Virus record (IMG/VR): IMGVR_UViG_3300043778_000098
Coordinates: 1 to 64,000 of that record
Length of the DNA: 64,000 bases
Origin: a virus
Direction: 5' to 3' (one strand)
Made by a program: the position numbers and the translations under genes. This document shows positions 48,418 to 54,355 of the stretch, one piece after another. Under the pieces are notes generated by a model. The model had not been told where the DNA came from. It saw nothing but the letters and a program-made list of their open reading frames with translations, and did not search any database. Position 1 is the first letter of the stretch; every line of letters starts with the position of its first letter.

Positions 48418-48535
48418 CGGTGCTGGTGTGCTGCTACGCCGAAGGCCTCAGGTCTTTCACCCGGCGTCGGATTCGGCCGGCCCCTATCGCCACTCCTTAG
48501 AGGATGGCTGCCTTTAAGCCAACCTTCCAGCACCG
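48418..48535 (-). ncRNA. structured RNA resembling the 23S rRNA GTPase-associated centre
   Basis: 118 nt closed by CGGTGCTGG/CCAGCACCG (9 bp). The core at 48491-48524 on the minus strand begins GGTTGGCTTAAAGGCAGCCA and continues TCCTCTAAGGAGTG. About 30 of 34 positions match the actinobacterial 23S rRNA helix 43/44 sequence as I recall it, and 26 of 33 match the E. coli 1059-1091 stretch. The helix-43 stem TGGC/GCCA and its 9-nt loop are kept, including the A equivalent to A1067. The helix-44 part is diverged. The 3' part folds separately (ACGCCG/CGGCGT). In rRNA this site binds L11 and adjoins the L10-L12 stalk; the phage also encodes L10 and L12. Confidence 0.7.
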
Positions 48536-48744
48536 GACGGGCCGCCCGGATCCCCGGCCGTCCGCTCACAGGTTAGCAGCGCTGCCCTCTGGGCTACCGG
48601 CGCCTGTCATCCCACCACCGGAGGGCGGGGAACCTGAACGCCAGTCTGCACCCCCACTCGCCGCGAGCGTGCCATTCGCCGCCCTCCCGGAGGGGGATCT
48701 GGTCCAGGGCCTCGTCCAGCAGCCAGAGCGCGATGCGCATGCTG

Positions 48745-48817
48745 TGCCTCCCCTGGGACTCGAACCCAGAATCCACGGATTAAAGGTCCGCTGCATTGTC
48801 ATTGTGCTAGAGAGGCA
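48745..48817 (-). tRNA. tRNA-Lys(TTT)
   Basis: Loop CCTTTAA; reads AAA. C33. Confidence 0.88.
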
Positions 48818-48820
48818 GGT

Positions 48821-48893
48821 AGCGGTAAAGGGAATCGAACCCCTGGCCTCTCGAATTATGAGTTCGGCGCTCTGCCATCTGAGCTATACCGCC
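48821..48893 (-). tRNA. tRNA-Met(CAT), elongator (or Ile2)
   Basis: Loop CTCATAA. Backbone GGCGGTATAGCTCAGATGGC is elongator type; CAT could also be a lysidine Ile tRNA. Confidence 0.85.
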
Positions 48894-48987
48894 GCGAATG
48901 GCCCTCGGACGTCCCTCGCAGCACCCCGGGCCGGGGCCCGGACCGCCGACCTGCCCGTCCGGTCGTACCCTCGCCCGACGGCCAAGT

Positions 48988-49060
48988 GGGCAACCATGGA
49001 GTTGAACCATGCGGCTAACCGCTTATCAGACGGTCCCCTTCACCGGTTGGGTAGCTGCCC
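48988..49060 (-). tRNA. tRNA-Ile(GAT)
   Basis: Loop CTGATAA; reads ATC. Confidence 0.88.
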
Positions 49061-49093
49061 TTATCGTTTCGCCCGGTACGCCGGGCGGTGAGC

Positions 49094-49182
49094 AGAGGGA
49101 GTGGGTCTCGAACCCACACGGGAGTTACCCCTGACCGCTTTCGAGGCGGCTGCCGGTAGGCCGAAGCTCGGCTTATCCCTCC
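49094..49182 (-). tRNA. tRNA-Ser(CGA)
   Basis: 89 nt with a long variable arm, as expected for Ser. Loop CTCGAAA; reads TCG. Confidence 0.9.
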
Positions 49183-49187
49183 AGGGT

Positions 49188-49249
49188 GGAACGTACGGGA
49201 GTCGGACCCGCCTTGCGCGCGCTGCACTGAGTCCGGTGCAATACGGCCC
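49188..49249 (-). pseudogene. truncated tRNA-like sequence (62 nt)
   Basis: Acceptor GGGCCGT/ACGTTCC and a T-arm are present, but there is only one further stem (TGCAC/GTGCA). An arm is missing. Confidence 0.4.
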
Positions 49250-49519
49250 ATGAGTGAAAACGACGAGATCAGGATGACCCTCACCGTCCGGGGGACCCGC
49301 GCGCCGCGCCTGGCCGCGCAGGCGGTCGTCAACCACGCGAAGCGCTCGCTGTTCCTGGTCGACGCGAAGCCCGGGGAGTTCGCCGCCGAGATCGAGATCT
49401 CCGTGGCGGGCGCCCCGTCGGAGCGCTCCCGGATCGACGAGCACGGGACCTGGCAGAGGGAGCGGGATTCGAACCCGCGAGGACCGGAGCCCCACGTCAT
49501 TAGCGGTGACGCGCCATAG
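49250..49519 (+). CDS. small unknown protein inside the tRNA array
   Basis: 89 residues on the opposite strand to the tRNAs. MTLTVRGTRAPRLAAQAVVN then FLVDAKPGEFAAEIEISVAG looks genuinely coding with high third-position GC; the last ~20 codons run antisense through tRNA-Ser(GCT). Not recognised. Confidence 0.5.
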   Translation: MSENDEIRMTLTVRGTRAPRLAAQAVVNHAKRSLFLVDAKPGEFAAEIEISVAGAPSERSRIDEHGTWQRERDSNPRGPEPHVISGDAP

Positions 49520-49539
49520 GCCAGCTAGGCGACCCCTCC
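49455..49539 (-). tRNA. tRNA-Ser(GCT)
   Basis: Long variable arm; stem CGTCA/TGACG, loop CCGCTAA; reads AGC. C33. Confidence 0.88.
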
Positions 49540-49645
49540 ATGACGCTGCTCCCCCGAGACGCCATTCACGGGGTGCGAGATGACCGGAAGCATCCTGGCG
49601 TCGGAGCCCGTTCACTCGGGGCCGTCGCAGCGCTGGCGGCCTTGT

Positions 49646-49727
49646 GGGCGAGGAGGGACTCGAACCCTCACGTCCTCGCGGACACCGGCACCTGAGGCCG
49701 GCGCGTATGCCGTTTCGCCACACGCCC
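49646..49727 (-). tRNA. tRNA-Leu(CAG)
   Basis: Long variable arm; stem CCGGC/GCCGG, loop CTCAGGT; reads CTG. Confidence 0.9.
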
Positions 49728-49790
49728 ATCGCCCCGGCCGAGGCCGGGGATGCCGCACGGCGGCGCCTCCCGTGGGCGCTGCGGCAGGGA

Positions 49791-49861
49791 GCGGACAACG
49801 GGACTCGAACCCGCGACGTCGTGCCTGGGAAGCACGTGCTCTGCCACTGAGCTACGTCCGC
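49791..49861 (-). tRNA. tRNA-Gly(CCC)
   Basis: Stem CGTGC/GCACG, loop TTCCCAG; reads GGG. Confidence 0.9.
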
Positions 49862-49922
49862 ATGCTCGGGCGCCCCTAGGAACGCTTACCCCGCGAGGGG
49901 GTGGCCGCCGAGCCGGCGCGGA

Positions 49923-49995
49923 GCGGCTGAGGGGACTCGAACCCCCGACCTAGACGTTGGCAACGTCTCGCGCTAGCCAGCTGCGCCACAACCGC
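49923..49995 (-). tRNA. tRNA-Gly(GCC)
   Basis: Stem AGACG/CGTCT, loop TTGCCAA; reads GGC. Confidence 0.9.
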
Positions 49996-49997
49996 GA

Positions 49998-50069
49998 GCC
50001 CCATTACGGAATCGAACCGTAGACCTCGGCCCTACCATGGCCGCGCTCTGCCGACTGAGCTAAAAGGGC
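49998..50069 (-). tRNA. tRNA-Thr(GGT)
   Basis: Stem CGGCC/GGCCG, loop ATGGTAG; reads ACC. One acceptor mismatch. Confidence 0.85.
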
Positions 50070-50080
50070 GTGGATCCCGC

Positions 50081-50150
50081 TCCGGGAGCAGGGGTCGAAC
50101 CTACGTGACAGCCACCAAAGGGCTGCGTCCTGCCATTAGACGATCCCGGA
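50081..50150 (-). tRNA. tRNA-Gln(TTG)
   Basis: Stem CAGCC/GGCTG, loop CTTTGGT; reads CAA. Confidence 0.88.
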
Positions 50151-50155
50151 CCGGA

Positions 50156-50228
50156 GCCGCCTGCCGGTTTCGAACCGGCGGCCTTCCGCTTACAAGGCGG
50201 TCGCTACTGCCATCTGAGCTAAGGCGGC
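50156..50228 (-). tRNA. tRNA-Thr(TGT)
   Basis: Stem ACCGC/GCGGA, loop CTTGTAA; reads ACA. Confidence 0.88.
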
Positions 50229-50440
50229 GAAATGGAGCCGGGCCGGGGGCCTTGGCCGTACGCACCACGCGAAAGGTGCCCCCAACCGGATCGGACGGGC
50301 GTCCCCGCTACCCGCTTCCGGCGTCGCGCTCGCCCAACATCACGGGAGGCGCTCTATGCCAGGAGAATTCAGGCACCTTGAGCTACGGGAGGCTCCTGAT
50401 CCCCCCGGCGGGCAGCCCAGGCCCGCATCTCCTCCCTGGT
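50229..50440 (-). other. spacer with tRNA-half-like sequence
   Basis: About 210 nt without a gene. On the minus strand CGTAGCTCAAG (about 50382-50392) and ATAGAGCG look like the two sides of a tRNA D-arm split by ~20 extra bases; no matching T-arm was found. Otherwise GC-rich with hairpins. Confidence 0.3.
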
Positions 50441-50524
50441 GTCCGAGACGGGACTTGAACCCGCACGCCCCTCGCGGGGCACCAGCACCTCAAGCTGGGG
50501 CGTCTGCCATTCCGCCACTCAGAC
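50441..50524 (-). tRNA. tRNA-Leu(GAG)
   Basis: Long variable arm; stem CCAGC/GCTGG, loop TTGAGGT; reads CTC. Confidence 0.9.
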
Positions 50525-50613
50525 GTAACCCGGCGCACCACCTCGCGACCAAGGCCCGCGACATGCATGCGCCGGAAGGGAACCCAGACGAAGCCGGCCT
50601 CTGGTTCCCGTGA

Positions 50614-50685
50614 GCCCCGAAACGGATTCGAACCGGTGACCTGCGCATTACGGGTGCGCCGCTCTTCCGACTGAGCTACCGGGGC
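50614..50685 (-). tRNA. tRNA-Thr(CGT)
   Basis: Stem GCGCA/TGCGC, loop CCCGTAA; reads ACG. C33. Confidence 0.88.
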
Positions 50686-50735
50686 GGGAGGCTAACGTGG
50701 CGCTGGACTGCGCCTGAAGTCGCGTTAGCCGAAGC

Positions 50736-50809
50736 TGGGGTACCTGGGATCGAACCAGGGAACTCCGGGGCCAGAACCCGGCGACTTTGCCAACGTCATC
50801 CATACCCCA
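50736..50809 (-). tRNA. tRNA-Gln(CTG)
   Basis: Stem CCGGG/CCCGG, loop TTCTGGC; reads CAG. Confidence 0.88.
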
Positions 50810-50815
50810 TTGAGT

Positions 50816-50892
50816 GGGCGAGGCAGGATTTGAACCCGCAACCCAACCCGTTTTGAGCGGGCCAGCTCTGCCGATATTGGACTCACTCGCCC
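50816..50892 (-). tRNA. tRNA-Leu(CAA), short variable arm
   Basis: Loop CTCAAAA gives CAA (reads TTG), but the molecule is class I in size (77 nt) and lacks the long variable arm of Leu tRNAs. Charging identity is uncertain. Confidence 0.75.
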
Positions 50893-50927
50893 GTGCTCTA
50901 CCTGACTCTGCCGAACTTTACTGGCGT

Positions 50928-50999
50928 GCGCCGCGAGGGACTTGAACCCCCAACTCCCGACTTAAGAGGACGGTACTCTGCCAATTGAGTTACCGGCGC
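50928..50999 (-). tRNA. tRNA-Lys(CTT)
   Basis: Loop CTCTTAA; reads AAG. One T-T mismatch in the anticodon stem. Confidence 0.85.
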
Positions 51000-51004
51000 G
51001 TGGA

Positions 51005-51074
51005 GCGGATGACCGGAATCGGACCGGCGTGGCCAGCTTGGAAGGCTGGTGCTCTGCCACTGAGCCACATCCGC
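51005..51074 (-). tRNA. tRNA-Gly(TCC)
   Basis: Stem CCAGC/GCTGG, loop CTTCCAA; reads GGA. Confidence 0.9.
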
Positions 51075-51175
51075 ATTAGCCTCCGGGGTCCTCGTCAGAG
51101 GCTCCTGGGCCGTCTTTGCGTGACGGCAGGTGGCGTGGCCGAGGCCGCCCGGAGGCGCCTTCCCGCCAGGCCCTT

Positions 51176-51320
51176 TACCACCAGGGGGAATCGAACCCAT
51201 GGGGCCTGACTTGCGGGGTAGCGCTACCCCGCCGCGCGGCCCCGGGGACCGAACCCGGCCTTTCCCTCAGCGAGGAGGTAATCGGGCCCACCAGGGCGGC
51301 CGATCGCCCCCGGGCCGCGT
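51176..51320 (-). pseudogene. two degenerate tRNA-like sequences
   Basis: T-arm-like GGGTTCGATTCC (about 51183-51196) sits beside a GCGGGGT/ACCCCGC hairpin; a second T-arm, CCGGG-TTCGGTC-CCCGG, lies near 51240-51258. Neither has a full clover-leaf. Confidence 0.35.
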
Positions 51321-51359
51321 ACCACGGGGGCGCCAGGCGGCGCCGTACGCCGCCGCCGT

Positions 51360-51432
51360 GGTCATGCCCTGGATCGAACAGGAGACCTGCCGCTTTTCAG
51401 GCGACCGCTCGTTCCGACTGAGCTACATGACC
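51360..51432 (-). tRNA. tRNA-Phe(GAA)
   Basis: Acceptor GGTCATG/CATGACC, loop CTGAAAA; reads TTC. Confidence 0.9.
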
Positions 51433-51497
51433 ATGACGAGGACCCCCGGCAGGGCGTGGCTCTTTCTGCCGCCGCACTTAGGCCATTGAGGTCCAGT

Positions 51498-51549
51498 GGC
51501 AAGGAGGGGGTCGAACCCTCGCTCGGATCAATTCGCCCGGTTCCGTGCC
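51498..51549 (-). pseudogene. 52-nt mini-tRNA-like sequence
   Basis: Acceptor GGCACGG/CCTTGCC and T-arm GAGGG-TTCGACC-CCCTC are joined by only ~20 nt; the D-arm is absent. Confidence 0.4.
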
Positions 51550-51663
51550 GCCCTCAACGGGCGGTGGTGCCGGGCAGCTTATCACCAGTGCACGCCGCAC
51601 ACCGCTTGCCGCACACAGATAGCTGGCCTGTGCTCCAGCAGACCGCCGGCCGGACGGTCTCGT

Positions 51664-51736
51664 CGGGAAGGCCGGATTCGAACCGACGGCCTCTCGCACC
51701 CGAAGCGAGCGCGCTACCAAGCTGCGCCACTCCCCG
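51664..51736 (-). tRNA. tRNA-Pro(CGG)
   Basis: Stem CTCGC/GCGAG, loop TTCGGGT; reads CCG. Typical Pro backbone CGGGGAGTGGCGCAGCTTGG. Confidence 0.9.
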
Positions 51737-51880
51737 ATCGGGGTGCTCTTCCGCTGAGCTACCGTTGGCTTCCGCCGCCGGGCAGGATTCGAACCTGCGA
51801 CCTCCCCTTGGCCAAGCTCTGTCCGCTGAGTTACCGGGCATAACCCCGGGCAGGATTCGAACCTGCGACCTCTGGCCGGT
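51737..51880 (-). pseudogene. broken tRNA fragments
   Basis: A 5' half (ACGGTAGCTCAGCGGAAGAG) is fused to tRNA-Pro, and two 3' halves share GCAGGTTCGAATCCTGCCCG. The copy near 51777-51841 lacks about 8 nt of anticodon arm. Looks like recombination debris. Confidence 0.5.
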
Positions 51881-51881
51881 C

Positions 51882-51952
51882 GGAGTACCTGGACTTGAAC
51901 CAGGGACCTCACGCTCCCCGAGCGTGCGCGCTGCCAACCTGCGCCATACTCC
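51882..51952 (-). tRNA. tRNA-Pro(GGG)
   Basis: Stem CACGC/GCGTG, loop TCGGGGA; reads CCC. C33. Confidence 0.85.
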
Positions 51953-52058
51953 GGTGCGGCGCCGGGGTCGTGTCGCGATCACGCCCCGGGCACCTGCGCG
52001 ATTCCGCCGGTCCAGCCGGTTTTCGCCTCGTCGCGCTATCGATACGCGGCCACTGCGT

Positions 52059-52126
52059 CTCCGGTTACCCCGAATCGAACGGGGGGCACCCCTTTCGAGG
52101 GCGCTGGTGGCCAGCCCTACCCGGAG
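52059..52126 (-). tRNA. tRNA-like, anticodon CGA, short variable arm
   Basis: Loop CTCGAAA as in tRNA-Ser(CGA), but only 68 nt with no long variable arm and a mismatch in the anticodon stem. May be degenerate. Confidence 0.5.
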
Positions 52127-52142
52127 CCGTGCGCCGAACGTC

Positions 52143-52212
52143 GGGGTGGCCGGTCTCGAACCGGCGACCTCCAGGTCCCAAACCTGGCGCGCTGCCAACT
52201 GCGCTACGCCCC
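52143..52212 (-). tRNA. tRNA-Pro(TGG)
   Basis: Stem CCAGG/CCTGG, loop TTTGGGA; reads CCA. Confidence 0.9.
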
Positions 52213-52307
52213 GTGGAGTGGTGAGTTGCTCCGGCCCGGGCGCTCGGATTCGCGCCGGGTGATGCCGGTTGCCTTGCGCCAGGCTGCCGTGCCTCGGCTC
52301 ACCACGT

Positions 52308-52380
52308 GGAGAAGATCGGATTCGAACCGACGACGCCCCGGTTGCGGGCCGGGTGCTCTACCAGACTGAGCTACATCCCC
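52308..52380 (-). tRNA. tRNA-Ala(CGC)
   Basis: Stem CCCGG/CCGGG, loop CCCGCAA; reads GCG. C33. Confidence 0.87.
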
Positions 52381-52391
52381 ATGACGCCAAT

Positions 52392-52470
52392 GTGCCTGCG
52401 GTGCCCGCCGCTATCGGGACGGGCCGCGCTCCCCTACGGTTTACGAAAGCCTCCCGGCCACCGCAGGCAC
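52392..52470 (-). ncRNA. inverted-repeat RNA element in the tRNA array
   Basis: GTGCCTGCGGT/ACCGCAGGCAC, perfect 11-bp stem closing 79 nt; no T-arm or ORF. Confidence 0.45.
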
Positions 52471-52633
52471 GGCGCTTGCCACTCGGACGCGGCCGATCCC
52501 GCGTCGCCGGGCGCTTATGTCCGGGGTACCCTCCCGGTCCGGGACAACCAGAAGCCGCAGGCACGATGTTCCACTAGCCTGCCGTCCCCGCTCCGCCGGG
52601 ATCATCTACGTTTCGCCCGGCTTATCCCAAAGT

Positions 52634-52705
52634 GGAGCCTAGGAGATTTGAACTCCTGACCTTCTGCATGCCATGCAGACGCGCTACCAGCTGCGCCAAG
52701 ACCCC
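52634..52705 (-). tRNA. tRNA-Ala(GGC)
   Basis: Stem TCTGC/GCAGA, loop ATGGCAT; reads GCC. Confidence 0.9.
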
Positions 52706-52831
52706 ATTGGCGGGCCCGCCCCTCCCGCGTACCGGGTAGGACGGGCCCGGCCTCCCGTCCCCCTCCGGCCGGCTGGCCCCCGATGCGAACAGGGGCGCGG
52801 CGACACGATGGAGGAAGACGGAAGACTGTCT

Positions 52832-52912
52832 CCGTCGGCTCTGCGGCGTGGACCGGTTCATCCCACGGCGAGCCGGGGAAGTTCGTGCCGCACGAGCATG
52901 CAGAGCCGACGG
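52832..52912 (-). ncRNA. inverted-repeat RNA element in the tRNA array
   Basis: CCGTCGGCTCTGC/GCAGAGCCGACGG, perfect 13-bp stem closing 81 nt in a 400-nt gap between tRNA-Ala and tRNA-Trp. Confidence 0.48.
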
Positions 52913-52923
52913 AAGATCAAGCT

Positions 52924-53016
52924 GGCACGGTGCCCGGTACAGGAACGCCTTGCGGTGTCCCCAGCCTTTAGCGGCTGCTGCTCCCCGGGAGTAGCTGCAT
53001 TGTCTTTCACCGTGCC
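52924..53016 (-). ncRNA. inverted-repeat RNA element in the tRNA array
   Basis: GGCACGGT/ACCGTGCC (8 bp) closes 93 nt. Inside, CAGCC-GCTAAA-GGCTG. Contains CAGCAGCCGC, discussed in the findings. Confidence 0.42.
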
Positions 53017-53103
53017 TGCGGCGGGTTGGCTTCCCGCCGCGATGTTCCCGCTATTGAGGTTTCACGTAGCAGGCGCCGAGGCGCCGGGCCCGTAGGGCTT
53101 GCA

Positions 53104-53173
53104 GGGACGGAGGGACTCGAACCCCCGGCACGCAGGTTTGGAATCTGCTGTTCTGGCCTCTGAACTACGCCCC
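53104..53173 (-). tRNA. tRNA-Trp(CCA)
   Basis: Loop TTCCAAA; reads TGG. The last anticodon-stem pair and acceptor pairs 7:66 are mismatched. Confidence 0.82.
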
Positions 53174-53420
53174 TATGTGAAGTTGTCGGGTAAACGAAGG
53201 GAGCCGCCTGCGGTTTCCCGCCTGCGGCTCCCGGAGTGAGTCTGTCGTCTCTTACTCCCGGAACCGCCTGCGGCACGGCTGGCGCTTCCCGGCGCCCAGG
53301 ATCGCGAAGGAGGGTATGCCTGAGGCGCTGGCCTCATGCCGTCCATCGGTCCTGCGCGCGTACCTGGTCACGGTTCCTGCTTCAACGATGTCCGCCTGCC
53401 GGGGATCCGGCTGGCATGGG
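53174..53420. other. gene-free spacer with hairpins
   Basis: About 250 nt without a gene. GGGAGCCGC/GCGGCTCCC (53200-53233 region) forms a 9-bp hairpin; more inverted repeats follow. May end the tRNA array promoter region or act as a terminator. Confidence 0.3.
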
Positions 53421-53696
53421 TCAAACATAGCATCCGGGCGTGCGGGGTCGCAACGGATTTACAGGTTTTCTTGCTAACATCTGCGGGCCGTCCCTCTCGC
53501 CTAGCAGCCTGTCCACCTCCGACTTGCGGAAACGCCGGTGCCCTCCGGGGGTCCGGGTGGAGCCGATCCGCCCGGCCGCCGCCCATCGGGTCACGGTCTT
53601 GGGGTCCACCCTGAAGATCGCCGCCACCTCGGCGGAAGTGTAGAGAAGGTCGCCCTCGTCTCCCCGGACCGGGAGGGAAGGCGGGTTATAGGCCAT
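53421..53696 (-). CDS. BldC/MerR-like DNA-binding regulator
   Basis: 91 residues, ATG 53696 with AAGGAGCG. LLYTSAEVAAIFRVDPKTVT then RWAAAGRIGSTRTPGGHRRF is the BldC-type MerR helix-turn-helix with its 'TPGGHRR' wing. Host BldC is ~68 residues; this one has ~25 extra C-terminal residues. Likely a phage regulator or excisionase-type protein; it sits between the tRNA array and the origin-like segment. Confidence 0.85.
   Translation of the reverse strand: MAYNPPSLPVRGDEGDLLYTSAEVAAIFRVDPKTVTRWAAAGRIGSTRTPGGHRRFRKSEVDRLLGERDGPQMLARKPVNPLRPRTPGCYV
53461..53480 (+). promoter_or_regulatory. promoter-like element antisense to the BldC-like gene
   Basis: ACAGGTTTTCTTGCTAACAT, hexamer TAACAT at 53475-53480; a good copy of the phage element on the strand opposite to the gene it lies in. 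Confidence 0.45.
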
Positions 53697-53784
53697 GAGC
53701 GCTCCTTACAGTGACATGCGGGAATCCCCTGGTCACGAGGGCTCAAAGTTGCTGACCAGGGTGAATGTCACCTTAACGGATCGC

Positions 53785-54270
53785 TGGCCAGTGCGAATCG
53801 AGGCCGCGCCAGTGCGGTCGAAGTGCGCTTCAAAGTGCGGAACACATGATCGATAAACCTCGATTGCCAGGGACAGTGCGGAAGTGCGCATGAAAACGCC
53901 CGATTTCCCGAAAAGGATCAGGCGAAGGACGAGCGGTCATATACCGGGCAAACTACGCGAATCGGTCATCGCGAGGGAACCGGCCGCGTAGTGACTGATA
54001 GTAATCTCATACTCACAAGTAACCGGCGGGGTCACCCGCGTAGCGATTTCGGCCAGTTTTAAGTGCACTTGCGCACTGTCCCTGCGTATAGGGCTTTTTC
54101 GAGTGGCAGTTCCGCACTTTGATCCGCACTGGGATGCGCACTCCGTCAGTGCGATCCGCACTGGGCCCGCGTATAGAGCTACCCCCTCCACTACATAAGT
54201 ACTTATTAATTATTATTTTTAGAAAAATTAAGTTAGATAGTTAGGTTTTAAGGTTTATAAGTGCACTGCC
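53785..54270. other. origin-like segment: AGTGCG repeats plus AT-rich block
   Basis: A 660-nt gene-free gap. About eleven copies of AGTGCG or its complement CGCACT lie between 53785 and 54175, several as GATCCGCACTGGG or AAGTGCGC. Then comes an AT-rich block at 54192-54262 (TTATTAATTATTATTTTTAG) that stands out in this GC-rich DNA. GCGTATAG-GCT occurs twice. Iterons next to an AT-rich unwinding region are the usual form of an origin. Confidence 0.5.
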
Positions 54271-54355
54271 TCGAAACCTATTTCCATCAATGTTACTGGT
54301 TGGTAGTCTACTGCCGAGTAACCTAGCGCGCGCAGAGGCACGCCCGGGAAGGGTC

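Noticed and set aside
48481-48534. Reading the 48418 RNA as an amber-suppressor tRNA (CTCTAAG loop)
   Set aside because: The anticodon stem has only two good pairs, there are extra bases before the D-stem and no matching T-arm, whereas the rRNA match is long and continuous.
46342-52912. Short 10-12-mer matches of other array spacers to conserved 16S/23S motifs (e.g. GTCCACGCCG near 52844, AAGGCGAGGCCG near 46920)
   Set aside because: Matches of this length are expected by chance when several kb of rRNA are compared with ~1 kb of GC-rich spacer, and no longer colinear similarity was seen.
53937-54191. 84-codon minus ORF in the repeat-rich gap
   Set aside because: Runs through the AGTGCG repeats, lacks start signals, and its composition follows the repeats.
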